From positions 1-5,270 of the forward strand of contig JABJDN010000120.1 in assembly GCA_018665385.1 (NCBI GenBank): a stretch of DNA of 5,270 nt, given 5' to 3'. This DNA is from Phycisphaerae bacterium (lineage in GTDB: Bacteria; Planctomycetota; Phycisphaerae; Phycisphaerales; SM1A02). A program made the translations under genes and the position numbers. The notes beneath the pieces are model-generated. The model was given only the letters and a program-made list of their open reading frames with translations, was not told where the DNA came from and made no database searches. This document shows, one piece after another, positions 1 to 5,270 of the stretch; within the stretch, counting starts at the first letter, position 1, and every line of letters starts with the position of its first letter.

Positions 1-1148
1 AGTGGGCCCTCTTTCCCAGGCTTTGCTGCAATTTTCGCGGCATCTGCCTCTACTAAGTCAGCGGCTAGGATTACATCAGGGTCGCGGCGAATGGTAGTTT
101 GCAATTGGCTTGCATAGTCGCCTTCCATTTCTTCAGAACTTTGATGCGTAATTCCCTCGAGCGTTGCAATTGGCTCTTGCTCAAGAGTGATTAAGTTACT
201 TAGGTACGAGTCGTGTTGACTCATGATGGCATAGTTTGTTGTTGTGACACCACTTTGCTTTGTTCCACCGATGAGAACAATGCCATGCCTGCGATCTTCT
301 TGTTTTAACTGGTCAAGCATTTCGCGTTGCTTAGGAAGCATGCCGATTGATTCCCAGGAGCGAATGACACGCTCCGAAAGGTCGAAATCTAATCTGACAA
401 TATGCGTATTTGACGAGCCGGAAGAAGTAAGGTCAACATGGACAGTACCTGCTGGGCCGGAAACATCGAACGTGCCTTTTTGTTTTCTACGAACATCTTG
501 AGGATCAGTACCTGCAGTTTCTTTCAAGAAGGAAAGCACCTTAGCGCCAATGTCGGCTGGAATAGGGTTTTGTTTTATTGGCATGCCATCTGTGTGGTAC
601 ATGCTCTGGCAACCATTTGCTGTTAACTGAAATTCTACGCGACTGGCTCTGTTTTCAAGGGCTTGTCCGATGAGTTCATCAGCAGTAAGGTAAATCTCAA
701 GTTGTGGATCTTCTTTTTGCGGTACTTGCACCTCCCCTTGTTTTCCATCAAAACGAAGAGTTGCTTGCCTATTAGCTTTTGCTAATTTGCGAGACTCAAG
801 TGAACTCTTGAGCGAGTCCACGCCGAGTTTGTATTTGTATTCGTCCGCAACTGCTTCGTTACGAACTTTCCAATATATCAAGATGGGCGCTAGTAATAGT
901 ATGATTCCTATAGGGAAAGAGAGGTAAAAGTTACCTGCAAACAACATGACTGCTAAAGCAAGCACAGCAGTTCCAACGTAGATGCTGTTCCATTTTTGCA
1001 CATTAAGGTGTGCAGAACGCGCGTCTTTTTCAAGGTGCGTACTTACCAGCCATCCCCAAGCAATAAATACAGCGCAAATTAGTAGCGGTTTCCATGGGCT
1101 AAGTAGCCAGGCAACTTCGCTATCTGCAGCTAGCAGTGCAATCGACAT
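1..1148 (-). CDS. Membrane-anchored GspE/PilB-like pseudo-ATPase (partial, C-terminus outside window)
   Basis: No stop codon interrupts the 382 complete codons read from ATG 1148 to the left edge. Three hydrophobic segments lie at about residues 20-36, 56-72 and 74-93. A charged linker follows, then a region resembling the N2 domain of type II secretion/type IV pilus assembly ATPases (about 155-265: ADELIGQALENRASRVEF, then YHTDGMP). The RecA-like core starts near 288. Core landmarks are present but altered. The P-loop reads GTKQSGVTTT (295-304), with Val301 where the catalytic Lys belongs. ITLEQEPI is in the Asp-box position. RRDPDVILAADLVEAD (354-369) matches Walker B, but Asp364 replaces the usual Glu. 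EGP (380-382) replaces the TGH of the His region. By family knowledge such enzymes are hexameric motors for pilus assembly or secretion. Here I infer weak or no ATP hydrolysis and a structural or regulatory role at the inner membrane. The ATG shares one base with the stop of the upstream pilT-like gene, so the two are probably co-translated. Family assignment is firm; function is not. Confidence 0.85.
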   Translation of the reverse strand, partial: MSIALLAADSEVAWLLSPWKPLLICAVFIAWGWLVSTHLEKDARSAHLNVQKWNSIYVGTAVLALAVMLFAGNFYLSFPIGIILLLAPILIYWKVRNEAVADEYKYKLGVDSLKSSLESRKLAKANRQATLRFDGKQGEVQVPQKEDPQLEIYLTADELIGQALENRASRVEFQLTANGCQSMYHTDGMPIKQNPIPADIGAKVLSFLKETAGTDPQDVRRKQKGTFDVSGPAGTVHVDLTSSGSSNTHIVRLDFDLSERVIRSWESIGMLPKQREMLDQLKQEDRRHGIVLIGGTKQSGVTTTNYAIMSQHDSYLSNLITLEQEPIATLEGITHQSSEEMEGDYASQLQTTIRRDPDVILAADLVEADAAKIAAKPGKEGP

Positions 1149-2347
1149 TATGCAATACCCTTTATTTTCATTTTCAAGTCTTCAGGTTTCGGCGTTGCAT
1201 CCATAGCGGTTTTCAAGGATACCCATTCCGACTCAACGAGGTTGAAGAGTGCTGTGTTCAAGTCGACCATGCCTTCTTCCGCGCTCTTCTTGATAATTTC
1301 TAAGAGTTCGCCTTCTCTTGCTTCTAGAATGTACTTTGTCACAATTGGTGTTCCAAGCAAAATTTCAAGAGCCGGAATTCGTGCAACATCTTCGTGCAGA
1401 GTAGGGAGAAGTTTCTGGTACACGATGGCACGAAGGTTATACGCAAGTAATTTTCGAATTTGTGGCCGTTCTGTCTCTGGGAACAAGTCATAAATACGAC
1501 CAAACGTTTGCCATGCGGATGATGCGTGAATAGTACCGAAAACAAGGTGGCCTGTTTCAGCTGCACGAATAGCTGCTTCAAACGTTTCGTTGTCACGCAT
1601 TTCGCCGACTAAAACAACATCTGGGTCTTCGCGGACAAGCGCTCGCAGTGCTTCATTAAAACTGAGGCAGTCAATGCCTACTTCGCGCTGGTTAATAGTT
1701 GCTTTTTGATCGTTAAAGATATATTCGATGGGGTCTTCGATTGTGACAATGTGGCAACGCTTGCGTTGATTTACATAATTCAACATCGCTGCGATGGATG
1801 TAGACTTGCCTGAACCGGTAACACCCGCAAAGAGAATTAGTCCGTTTGCACTCAACGCAACTTCACCGAGAATCTCTGGAAGATGCAATTGTTCGAACGT
1901 CATTATGTCTGAAGTAATCAAACGACAAGCGAGAGAAGGGCGACCACGAGCCATAAACAAGTTGATACGGAATCGGTTGTCTTTGTCGTAATCATACGCC
2001 AAGTCGATTTGACCTTTAGCATTAAATATTTTGTATTGAGCATCATCAAGTATGTCGCGAGCAATTTGATAACAAAGCGGCTCCGAATTTAACTCGGCAT
2101 CAAGGCTTCGTAGCACTCCTCGTACTCGTATTCTTGGCTTTGTACCGGCTTTAATATGCAGGTCTGATGCTTCAAATTTGATAGTAGATTTGAGCATCTT
2201 CCGGAACTCTTCAATGCCATTGCCTGGCGTGGTTCCTTTGTTGTGATGTACAAAATCTATTGCGTTATCTGGTTCTGTATTGCTCAATGGTATTTCTCTT
2301 TTCTTCAATTCCTCAGGAGGAGGGTATGGATGGACAGAATAGCACAT
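1148..2347 (-). CDS. pilT: PilT/PilU-family type IV pilus retraction ATPase
   Basis: Complete 399-residue protein of the secretion ATPase superfamily. Members are cytoplasmic hexamers that power pilus retraction (twitching motility, DNA uptake, surface sensing). The N2 domain opens with the family signature ASDLHIKAG (60-68). The core has an intact Walker A, GVTGSGKST (175-183, Lys181). The Asp box is VTIEDPIEY (201-209), Walker B is DPDVVLVGEMRD (241-252, catalytic Glu249), and the His region is AAETGHLVFGTIHA (262-275). AAETGHLVFGT is typical of PilT rather than PilB, and there is no tetracysteine zinc motif. The C-terminal part (EEGMVDLNTALFNL) also fits PilT/PilU, but the AIRNLIRE retraction motif is poorly conserved (ILEAREGE near 340-347). 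The N-terminus is about 45 residues longer than usual, with a Pro/Glu/Lys-rich start. Start 2347 is chosen because AGGGG lies 6 bases upstream; TTG codons at residues 14 and 21 are weaker options. It is the first gene of a minus-strand operon with the downstream pseudo-ATPase. PilT versus PilU or a secretion paralogue cannot be settled here. Confidence 0.9.
   Translation of the reverse strand: MCYSVHPYPPPEELKKREIPLSNTEPDNAIDFVHHNKGTTPGNGIEEFRKMLKSTIKFEASDLHIKAGTKPRIRVRGVLRSLDAELNSEPLCYQIARDILDDAQYKIFNAKGQIDLAYDYDKDNRFRINLFMARGRPSLACRLITSDIMTFEQLHLPEILGEVALSANGLILFAGVTGSGKSTSIAAMLNYVNQRKRCHIVTIEDPIEYIFNDQKATINQREVGIDCLSFNEALRALVREDPDVVLVGEMRDNETFEAAIRAAETGHLVFGTIHASSAWQTFGRIYDLFPETERPQIRKLLAYNLRAIVYQKLLPTLHEDVARIPALEILLGTPIVTKYILEAREGELLEIIKKSAEEGMVDLNTALFNLVESEWVSLKTAMDATPKPEDLKMKIKGIA
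1158..1163 (-). promoter_or_regulatory. Ribosome binding site of the pseudo-ATPase gene
   Basis: On the minus strand AAAGGG lies 9 bases before the ATG at 1148-1146, inside the 3' end of the pilT-like gene. It supports this start and the coupled TAATG junction. Confidence 0.5.
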
Positions 2348-2353
2348 TAAGCA

Positions 2354-2358
2354 CCCCT
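2354..2358 (-). promoter_or_regulatory. Ribosome binding site of the pilT-like gene
   Basis: On the minus strand AGGGG stands 6 bases before ATG 2347-2345. It decides in favour of the long N-terminus over internal TTG codons. Confidence 0.55.
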
Positions 2359-2374
2359 ATTGAACGGTGTAGGG

Positions 2375-2403
2375 TTGATTTAAAGCATGAAAACGAGTAT
2401 CAT
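2375..2403 (+). promoter_or_regulatory. Predicted guaB promoter (-35/-10)
   Basis: TTGATT (2375-2380; 4 of 6 consensus bases) is followed after exactly 17 bases by TATCAT (2398-2403; 5 of 6). The start site would fall near 2410, the A of the guaB ATG. It lies in the 62-bp divergent region shared with the pilT-like operon. I found no equally good promoter for the minus strand in this gap. Confidence 0.5.
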
Positions 2404-2409
2404 TGTTAG

Positions 2410-3894
2410 ATGGAAAAGTTAAACATTTCTGACGGCATTACTTTTGACGATGTGTTACTTGTTCCGAAGTACAGCGAAGTCACTCCAGACATTGCAGACA
2501 CGTCTACTCGCCTTACAAACCGCATATCCCTGAATATCCCTTTGATCTCAGCACCAATGGACACTGTTACAGAGTCCGCTTTGGCTATTGCTTTGGCGCA
2601 AGAGGGCGGAATAGGCTTTATGCATAAGAATATGCCACCAAGCACGCAAGCCCTTGAAGTAGCGAAGGTGAAGCGTTCTGAGAATGGTGTTATTACTGAT
2701 CCAATCACTCTTGGCCCAGAAGATTCTATTGCTAAAGCGACAAATCTTATGGATCAGCAGAATGTGTCAGGTTTTCCAGTCACCCTCGACGGTGGCGGAA
2801 ATAGCGAAGTTGTAGGCATCTTGACTAGGCGGGATATGAAATTTGTTGATTCAAGTGACCAACTTGTTGGCGAACTCATGACCTCTAAAGATTTAGTCAC
2901 CGGCTCAGTTGGGACAACACTTGAAGAAGCGGAAGCGATTATGACTCGCGCACGCGTTGAAAAACTTATTCTTTTAGATAGCGCCGGCAATTTGTGCGGG
3001 CTTGTAACGATGCGCGATATTGAAAACATACGACATCACCCGAAGGCCTGTCGAGATAAACGAGGCCGTTTACGAGTTGGCGCTGCAGTTGGTGTTCACC
3101 AATACGATCGAGTTGAAGCACTGATCGAAGCTGAAGTAGATGTGCTCGTCGTCGATACAGCACACGGCCATTCTAAAAACGTCATTGATACAGTTCGCGA
3201 AATCAAACGCCGTTGGGACATTGACGTAATCGCAGGAAACATTGCAACTACCGAAGGCGCAGAAGCGCTTATCGAAGCTGGCGCTGATGCAGTGAAGGTT
3301 GGAATTGGACCTGGCTCAATCTGTACAACACGCATTGTAAGTGGTGTTGGAGTTCCGCAACTGACTGCAATTGTAAATGCTTGCAAAGCCGCGGATAAAT
3401 GTAACATTCCTGTTATCGCAGATGGCGGAGTTCGTCAAAGCGGTGACATAGGGAAAGCGATTGCCGCTGGTGCAAGTTCGGTTATGCTTGGCTCGCTCTT
3501 TGCCGGCTTAGATGAAAGCCCTGGCGAGTTAATCTTGCATCGCGGTCGTAGATTTAAAACGTATCGTGGAATGGGCAGTGAGGGGGCAATGGGCGCCGGT
3601 TCTGCTGACCGATACGGCCAAGCAAATATTACAAATACAAGGAAATACGTTCCTGAAGGCGTTGAAGGTCGAGTGCCGTACCGCGGAAAACTGGGAGAAT
3701 TCACCTATCAAATGATTGGCGGATTGCGTGCTGCAATGGGATATTGTGGAACAGCCAACGTGGAAGAACTTCGTAGTCAAGCAACGTTTGTTCGTGTGAG
3801 CGGAGCGTCACTTATTGAGAGTCATCCTCATGACATTCAGATAATTAAAGAGGCTCCAAATTACCAAGTTGCAACTGAGACATCACCAAGGTAA
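2410..3894 (+). CDS. guaB: Inosine-5'-monophosphate dehydrogenase
   Basis: Full-length 494-residue IMP dehydrogenase, which oxidises IMP to XMP with NAD+ in the committed step of cytoplasmic guanine nucleotide synthesis. The N-terminus has the family hallmark GITFDDVLLVP (9-19), then ISAPMDTVTES (46-56). Two CBS domains, the nucleotide-sensing Bateman module, fill about residues 93-212. The barrel resumes with VDTAHGHS (248-255). The catalytic loop GIGPGSICTT (298-307) has the nucleophile Cys305. IADGGVRQSGD (336-346) binds the IMP phosphate. The mobile flap contains YRGMGSEGAMGAGSADRYGQ (385-404) with the Arg401-Tyr402 pair. The flap variant SEGAMGAGSADRYGQ differs from the SLGAMSKGSSDRYFQ form of enterobacteria but keeps the key residues. 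The start is fixed by an in-frame TAG at 2407-2409, directly before the ATG. There is no Shine-Dalgarno, so leaderless translation is plausible. The 3' end overlaps the transporter gene by 26 bases. Confidence 0.98.
   Translation: MEKLNISDGITFDDVLLVPKYSEVTPDIADTSTRLTNRISLNIPLISAPMDTVTESALAIALAQEGGIGFMHKNMPPSTQALEVAKVKRSENGVITDPITLGPEDSIAKATNLMDQQNVSGFPVTLDGGGNSEVVGILTRRDMKFVDSSDQLVGELMTSKDLVTGSVGTTLEEAEAIMTRARVEKLILLDSAGNLCGLVTMRDIENIRHHPKACRDKRGRLRVGAAVGVHQYDRVEALIEAEVDVLVVDTAHGHSKNVIDTVREIKRRWDIDVIAGNIATTEGAEALIEAGADAVKVGIGPGSICTTRIVSGVGVPQLTAIVNACKAADKCNIPVIADGGVRQSGDIGKAIAAGASSVMLGSLFAGLDESPGELILHRGRRFKTYRGMGSEGAMGAGSADRYGQANITNTRKYVPEGVEGRVPYRGKLGEFTYQMIGGLRAAMGYCGTANVEELRSQATFVRVSGASLIESHPHDIQIIKEAPNYQVATETSPR
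3848..3853 (+). promoter_or_regulatory. Shine-Dalgarno-like AAGAGG inside guaB, before the transporter gene
   Basis: AAGAGG lies 15 bases before TTG 3869, which is too far for a standard site. It lies 6 bases before an in-frame ATT at 3860, which is ideal spacing. It may therefore serve a rare ATT start, adding three residues to the transporter, or play no role if the transporter is translated by coupling from guaB. Confidence 0.3.
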
Positions 3895-5053
3895 TACAAC
3901 TCCGTTAGTAGCGTCGCTGTTGTTAACAGCTTTTGCATCTACTGGCACAAGTGTCATCTGGAATGGTTTGCCATTTATCGGCAAGCGAGATTTTGGATTC
4001 AGCGAAAAGGAAACCTTATCGCTGTTCCTACTTGTTGGTGTGGTGTATGTCCTTGGAGCGTTATGTTCTGGGAAAATTACTCGCTGGTTACAAACAATAA
4101 TCTCTACCCGCGCAATTATTGGCGTGTTGCTCTTAGCGCAAACTATTGCATGTTCAATGCCACTTTTTTTTGAAGGCGCTTGGGTCGTTTGGTGTGCAGG
4201 TGGTGTTGCTGGTGCATGCAGTTCCGTCATTTGGCCAATAGTCGAAAGTTATCTTGTGTCTGGTCGGCACGGCAAGGAAATGCGAAGGGTTATTGGGTGG
4301 TGGAACATTGTTTGGATGAGTTCAGTTGCTGCCGTTATGTTTGGAATGGCACCAATGATGCAGGACCATGCAACTATGGTGATTGTTGTGTTGGGTGCAA
4401 TGAATATTGTTGCCATGTGTGCATTGCCTTGGTACGGGAAAAACCCAAGTTCGCATGACGAGGAACAAATACTAGAACATGTACCTGCGAACTATCGCTC
4501 TCTTTTATTGGGAGCCCGGATAATTTTGCCACTGAGTTATGTCATGAATGGTGTGCTTTCGCCCTTGTTACCATTTATAGTTTCGGGCTTAGATGTTCCA
4601 ATTTTTTGGCAAACACCACTTGTGGGTGCTTGGATGGTTTCAAGAGTTGGCATTACCGCAATCATGGGTCAATTTTCTGGGTGGCACGGTAGGTGGTCGC
4701 TGTTATGGGGCGCGTTACTTGTTATGACAATCGGATTCGCTTGTGTATTAAGTGCCTCAAATGTGACGGTATTATTGCTCGGTTTGATTTTGTTTGGAGT
4801 TGGAGCAGGTGTAACGTATTATGCTGGCTTGTATTATGCAATGTCTGTTGGCAAAGCAGAAGTTGATGCGGGGGGGACCCATGAAGCGCTCATCGGTGGC
4901 GGGTATATGGTTGGGCCAATTGTTGGGCTCGCAACGATTCAGATGAGTAACGAGACGCAACTCCAGTCGTTCCAACCAATTATCATTGTAATTTTGGTTT
5001 TATTAATGCTCACTATTGCTGCGTTAGGTCTATTTACAAGAAAAGCCCGATAA
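3869..5053 (+). CDS. Major facilitator superfamily (MFS) transporter, substrate unknown
   Basis: The 394-residue protein is strongly hydrophobic, with about twelve membrane spans near residues 13-34, 49-68, 82-100, 104-129, 140-163, 168-187, 212-238, 248-268, 276-295, 299-325, 338-357 and 368-389. A central hydrophilic loop at 188-210 gives the 6+6 layout and length typical of MFS carriers in the inner membrane. SGKITRW (67-73) sits where motif A is expected between TM2 and TM3, but is a poor match. Intramembrane acidic residues Glu126 (TM4, WPIVESYLVSG) and Glu339 (TM11, THEALIGGGYMVGP) could serve substrate or proton coupling. The frame is open back to a stop at 3842-3844 and contains no early ATG. 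TTG 3869 is the first standard start codon; ATT 3860 is an alternative, while TTG 3920 would cut into TM1. It overlaps guaB by 26 bases in another frame, suggesting one transcript and coupled translation. A link to purines is only inferred from this position. A G7 run lies at 4870-4876 and the reading frame passes through it intact. Confidence 0.85.
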   Translation: MQLRHHQGNTTPLVASLLLTAFASTGTSVIWNGLPFIGKRDFGFSEKETLSLFLLVGVVYVLGALCSGKITRWLQTIISTRAIIGVLLLAQTIACSMPLFFEGAWVVWCAGGVAGACSSVIWPIVESYLVSGRHGKEMRRVIGWWNIVWMSSVAAVMFGMAPMMQDHATMVIVVLGAMNIVAMCALPWYGKNPSSHDEEQILEHVPANYRSLLLGARIILPLSYVMNGVLSPLLPFIVSGLDVPIFWQTPLVGAWMVSRVGITAIMGQFSGWHGRWSLLWGALLVMTIGFACVLSASNVTVLLLGLILFGVGAGVTYYAGLYYAMSVGKAEVDAGGTHEALIGGGYMVGPIVGLATIQMSNETQLQSFQPIIIVILVLLMLTIAALGLFTRKAR

Positions 5054-5059
5054 CCAAGG

Positions 5060-5088
5060 GTCAAAACGGAAGATATTGCCTGTAGAAT
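5060..5088 (+). promoter_or_regulatory. Possible promoter of the 5141 gene
   Basis: TAGAAT (5083-5088; 5 of 6 bases of the -10 consensus) lies 17 bases after a weak GTCAAA (5060-5065; 3 of 6). It would give a leader of about 46 bases. It overlaps the hairpin at 5067-5098, so both readings cannot be taken at full strength. Confidence 0.25.
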
Positions 5089-5098
5089 CGTCCTTCCG
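5067..5098 (+). other. Weak inverted repeat after the transporter gene
   Basis: CGGAAG (5067-5072) is complementary to CTTCCG (5093-5098), with a 20-base loop that may add a GAT/ATC pairing. No T-run follows on either strand, so it is not a convincing intrinsic terminator. It could be an mRNA 3' end stabiliser, an operator, or chance. Confidence 0.25.
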
Positions 5099-5130
5099 AT
5101 GGTAGAACAAGAACTGTAAACAGCTCGTAA

Positions 5131-5136
5131 AGGAAG
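5131..5136 (+). promoter_or_regulatory. Ribosome binding site of the 5141 gene
   Basis: AGGAAG, in the context AAAGGAAG, has its AGGA core 6 bases before ATG 5141. It is the best Shine-Dalgarno on the plus strand of this window and supports a real gene start. Confidence 0.65.
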
Positions 5137-5140
5137 AACT

Positions 5141-5270
5141 ATGATTGAATTACTCGCACTCTCGTTAACTCTTGCAATTTCGCAAGATACTCAACTAGAT
5201 ACTCAAATTGCTCCTGAAGCTAGCGCTCGTCCAAGTTTTGGAATGGGCATGCCAAGTGAAGGCGGGCTGC
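5141..5270 (+). CDS. Probable exported protein, unknown function (partial, C-terminus outside window)
   Basis: Forty-three codons are open from ATG 5141 to the right edge. The N-terminus MIELLALSLTLAISQDTQ looks like a short signal peptide: a hydrophobic core at residues 2-13, then a polar stretch, with plausible cleavage after Ser14. The n-region has no Lys or Arg, which is unusual for Sec signals. After the core come a repeated DTQ (16-18 and 20-22), then an Ala/Pro/Ser-rich and Gly/Met-rich stretch (SFGMGMPSEGG) that looks disordered. The product would be periplasmic, outer-membrane or secreted. The upstream gap of 87 bases, the strong ribosome binding site and a possible promoter suggest it is expressed separately from the guaB-transporter unit. 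Too little is visible to assign a family. Confidence 0.6.
   Translation, partial: MIELLALSLTLAISQDTQLDTQIAPEASARPSFGMGMPSEGGL
5185..5206 (+). repeat. Short direct repeat AGATACTCAA within the 5141 gene
   Basis: AGATACTCAA occurs at 5185-5194 and again at 5197-5206, a 12-base (four-codon) period that encodes the doubled DTQ just after the signal peptide. With only two copies it may be a small in-frame duplication. Confidence 0.5.

Noticed and set aside
244..626. Two overlapping plus-strand open frames (244-501 and 438-626)
   Set aside because: They lie opposite the pseudo-ATPase gene, whose minus-strand frame is open for 382 codons with recognisable family motifs. The plus-strand translations resemble no family and have no ribosome sites.
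1..1148. The degenerate ATPase gene as a pseudogene
   Set aside because: It has no frameshift or stop over 382 codons, keeps a proper start and ribosome site, and changes only catalytic residues while keeping fold motifs. That points to a functional pseudo-enzyme rather than decay.
982..1206. Plus-strand open frame of 74 codons
   Set aside because: It lies antisense across the junction of the two ATPase genes. The composition looks like a shadow and there is no supporting start signal.
1339..1596. Minus-strand open frame within the pilT-like gene, in another frame
   Set aside because: It overlaps the highly conserved His-region and Walker B coding of the real gene. It is explained as a shadow frame.
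2348..2409. A purine riboswitch or attenuator before guaB
   Set aside because: The gap is only 62 bases, with no stable stem pairs or conserved purine-aptamer elements, and the likely start site lies at the ATG.
3096..3407. Minus-strand open frame of 103 codons opposite guaB
   Set aside because: It covers the catalytic part of a clearly real IMP dehydrogenase gene and has no recognisable domain.
4164..4171. T8 run in the transporter gene as a slippage or termination site
   Set aside because: It encodes Leu-Phe-Phe in a membrane span, has no preceding stem, and is ordinary for hydrophobic coding sequence.
3883..4230. Minus-strand open frame of 115 codons opposite the transporter N-terminus
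   Set aside because: The plus-strand frame encodes regular membrane spans, while this one has no domain and no ribosome site.
5067..5098. Rho-independent terminator for the guaB-transporter unit
   Set aside because: The stem is only 6 pairs with a 20-base loop, and no T-run follows. It is kept only as a weak inverted repeat.

Overview
The window is a compact stretch of bacterial chromosome of middling GC, with four long genes and the start of a fifth. The organism is most likely a Gram-negative bacterium with type IV pilus or type II secretion ATPases. The membrane-anchored GspE-like protein and the style of the IMP dehydrogenase faintly suggest Planctomycetota or a relative. That is an impression from memory, not something the sequence proves.

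Left half, minus strand (2347 down to 1): a complete PilT/PilU-family ATPase gene (2347-1148) is followed, with a one-base TAATG stop/start overlap, by a second gene of the GspE/PilB ATPase superfamily that runs off the left edge (1148-1). The first protein has every canonical ATPase motif. The second has three N-terminal membrane segments and a damaged ATPase core: Val replaces the Walker A lysine, Asp replaces the Walker B glutamate, and Pro sits where the GHL histidine is expected. The pair looks like an active motor translated together with a membrane-anchored pseudo-ATPase. This is the most unusual item in the window. It has no closer match that I can name.

Centre: a 62-bp divergent intergenic region (2348-2409) separates the pilT operon from guaB. 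On the plus strand it carries a good -35/-10 pair whose predicted start site falls on the A of the guaB ATG. A stop codon lies directly before that ATG and no Shine-Dalgarno is visible, so guaB may be leaderless.

Right half, plus strand: guaB (2410-3894) encodes a full-length IMP dehydrogenase with both CBS domains and all catalytic residues. Its last 26 bases overlap a 12-TM major facilitator transporter (3869-5053) that lacks an ATG start, so the two are probably translationally coupled. After a short gap with a weak hairpin and a possible promoter, a new gene begins at 5141 with a good ribosome binding site. It encodes a probable exported protein and is cut by the right edge.

There is no gene-free stretch over 300 bases. 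I saw no tRNA, rRNA, CRISPR array, insertion sequence or attachment site.
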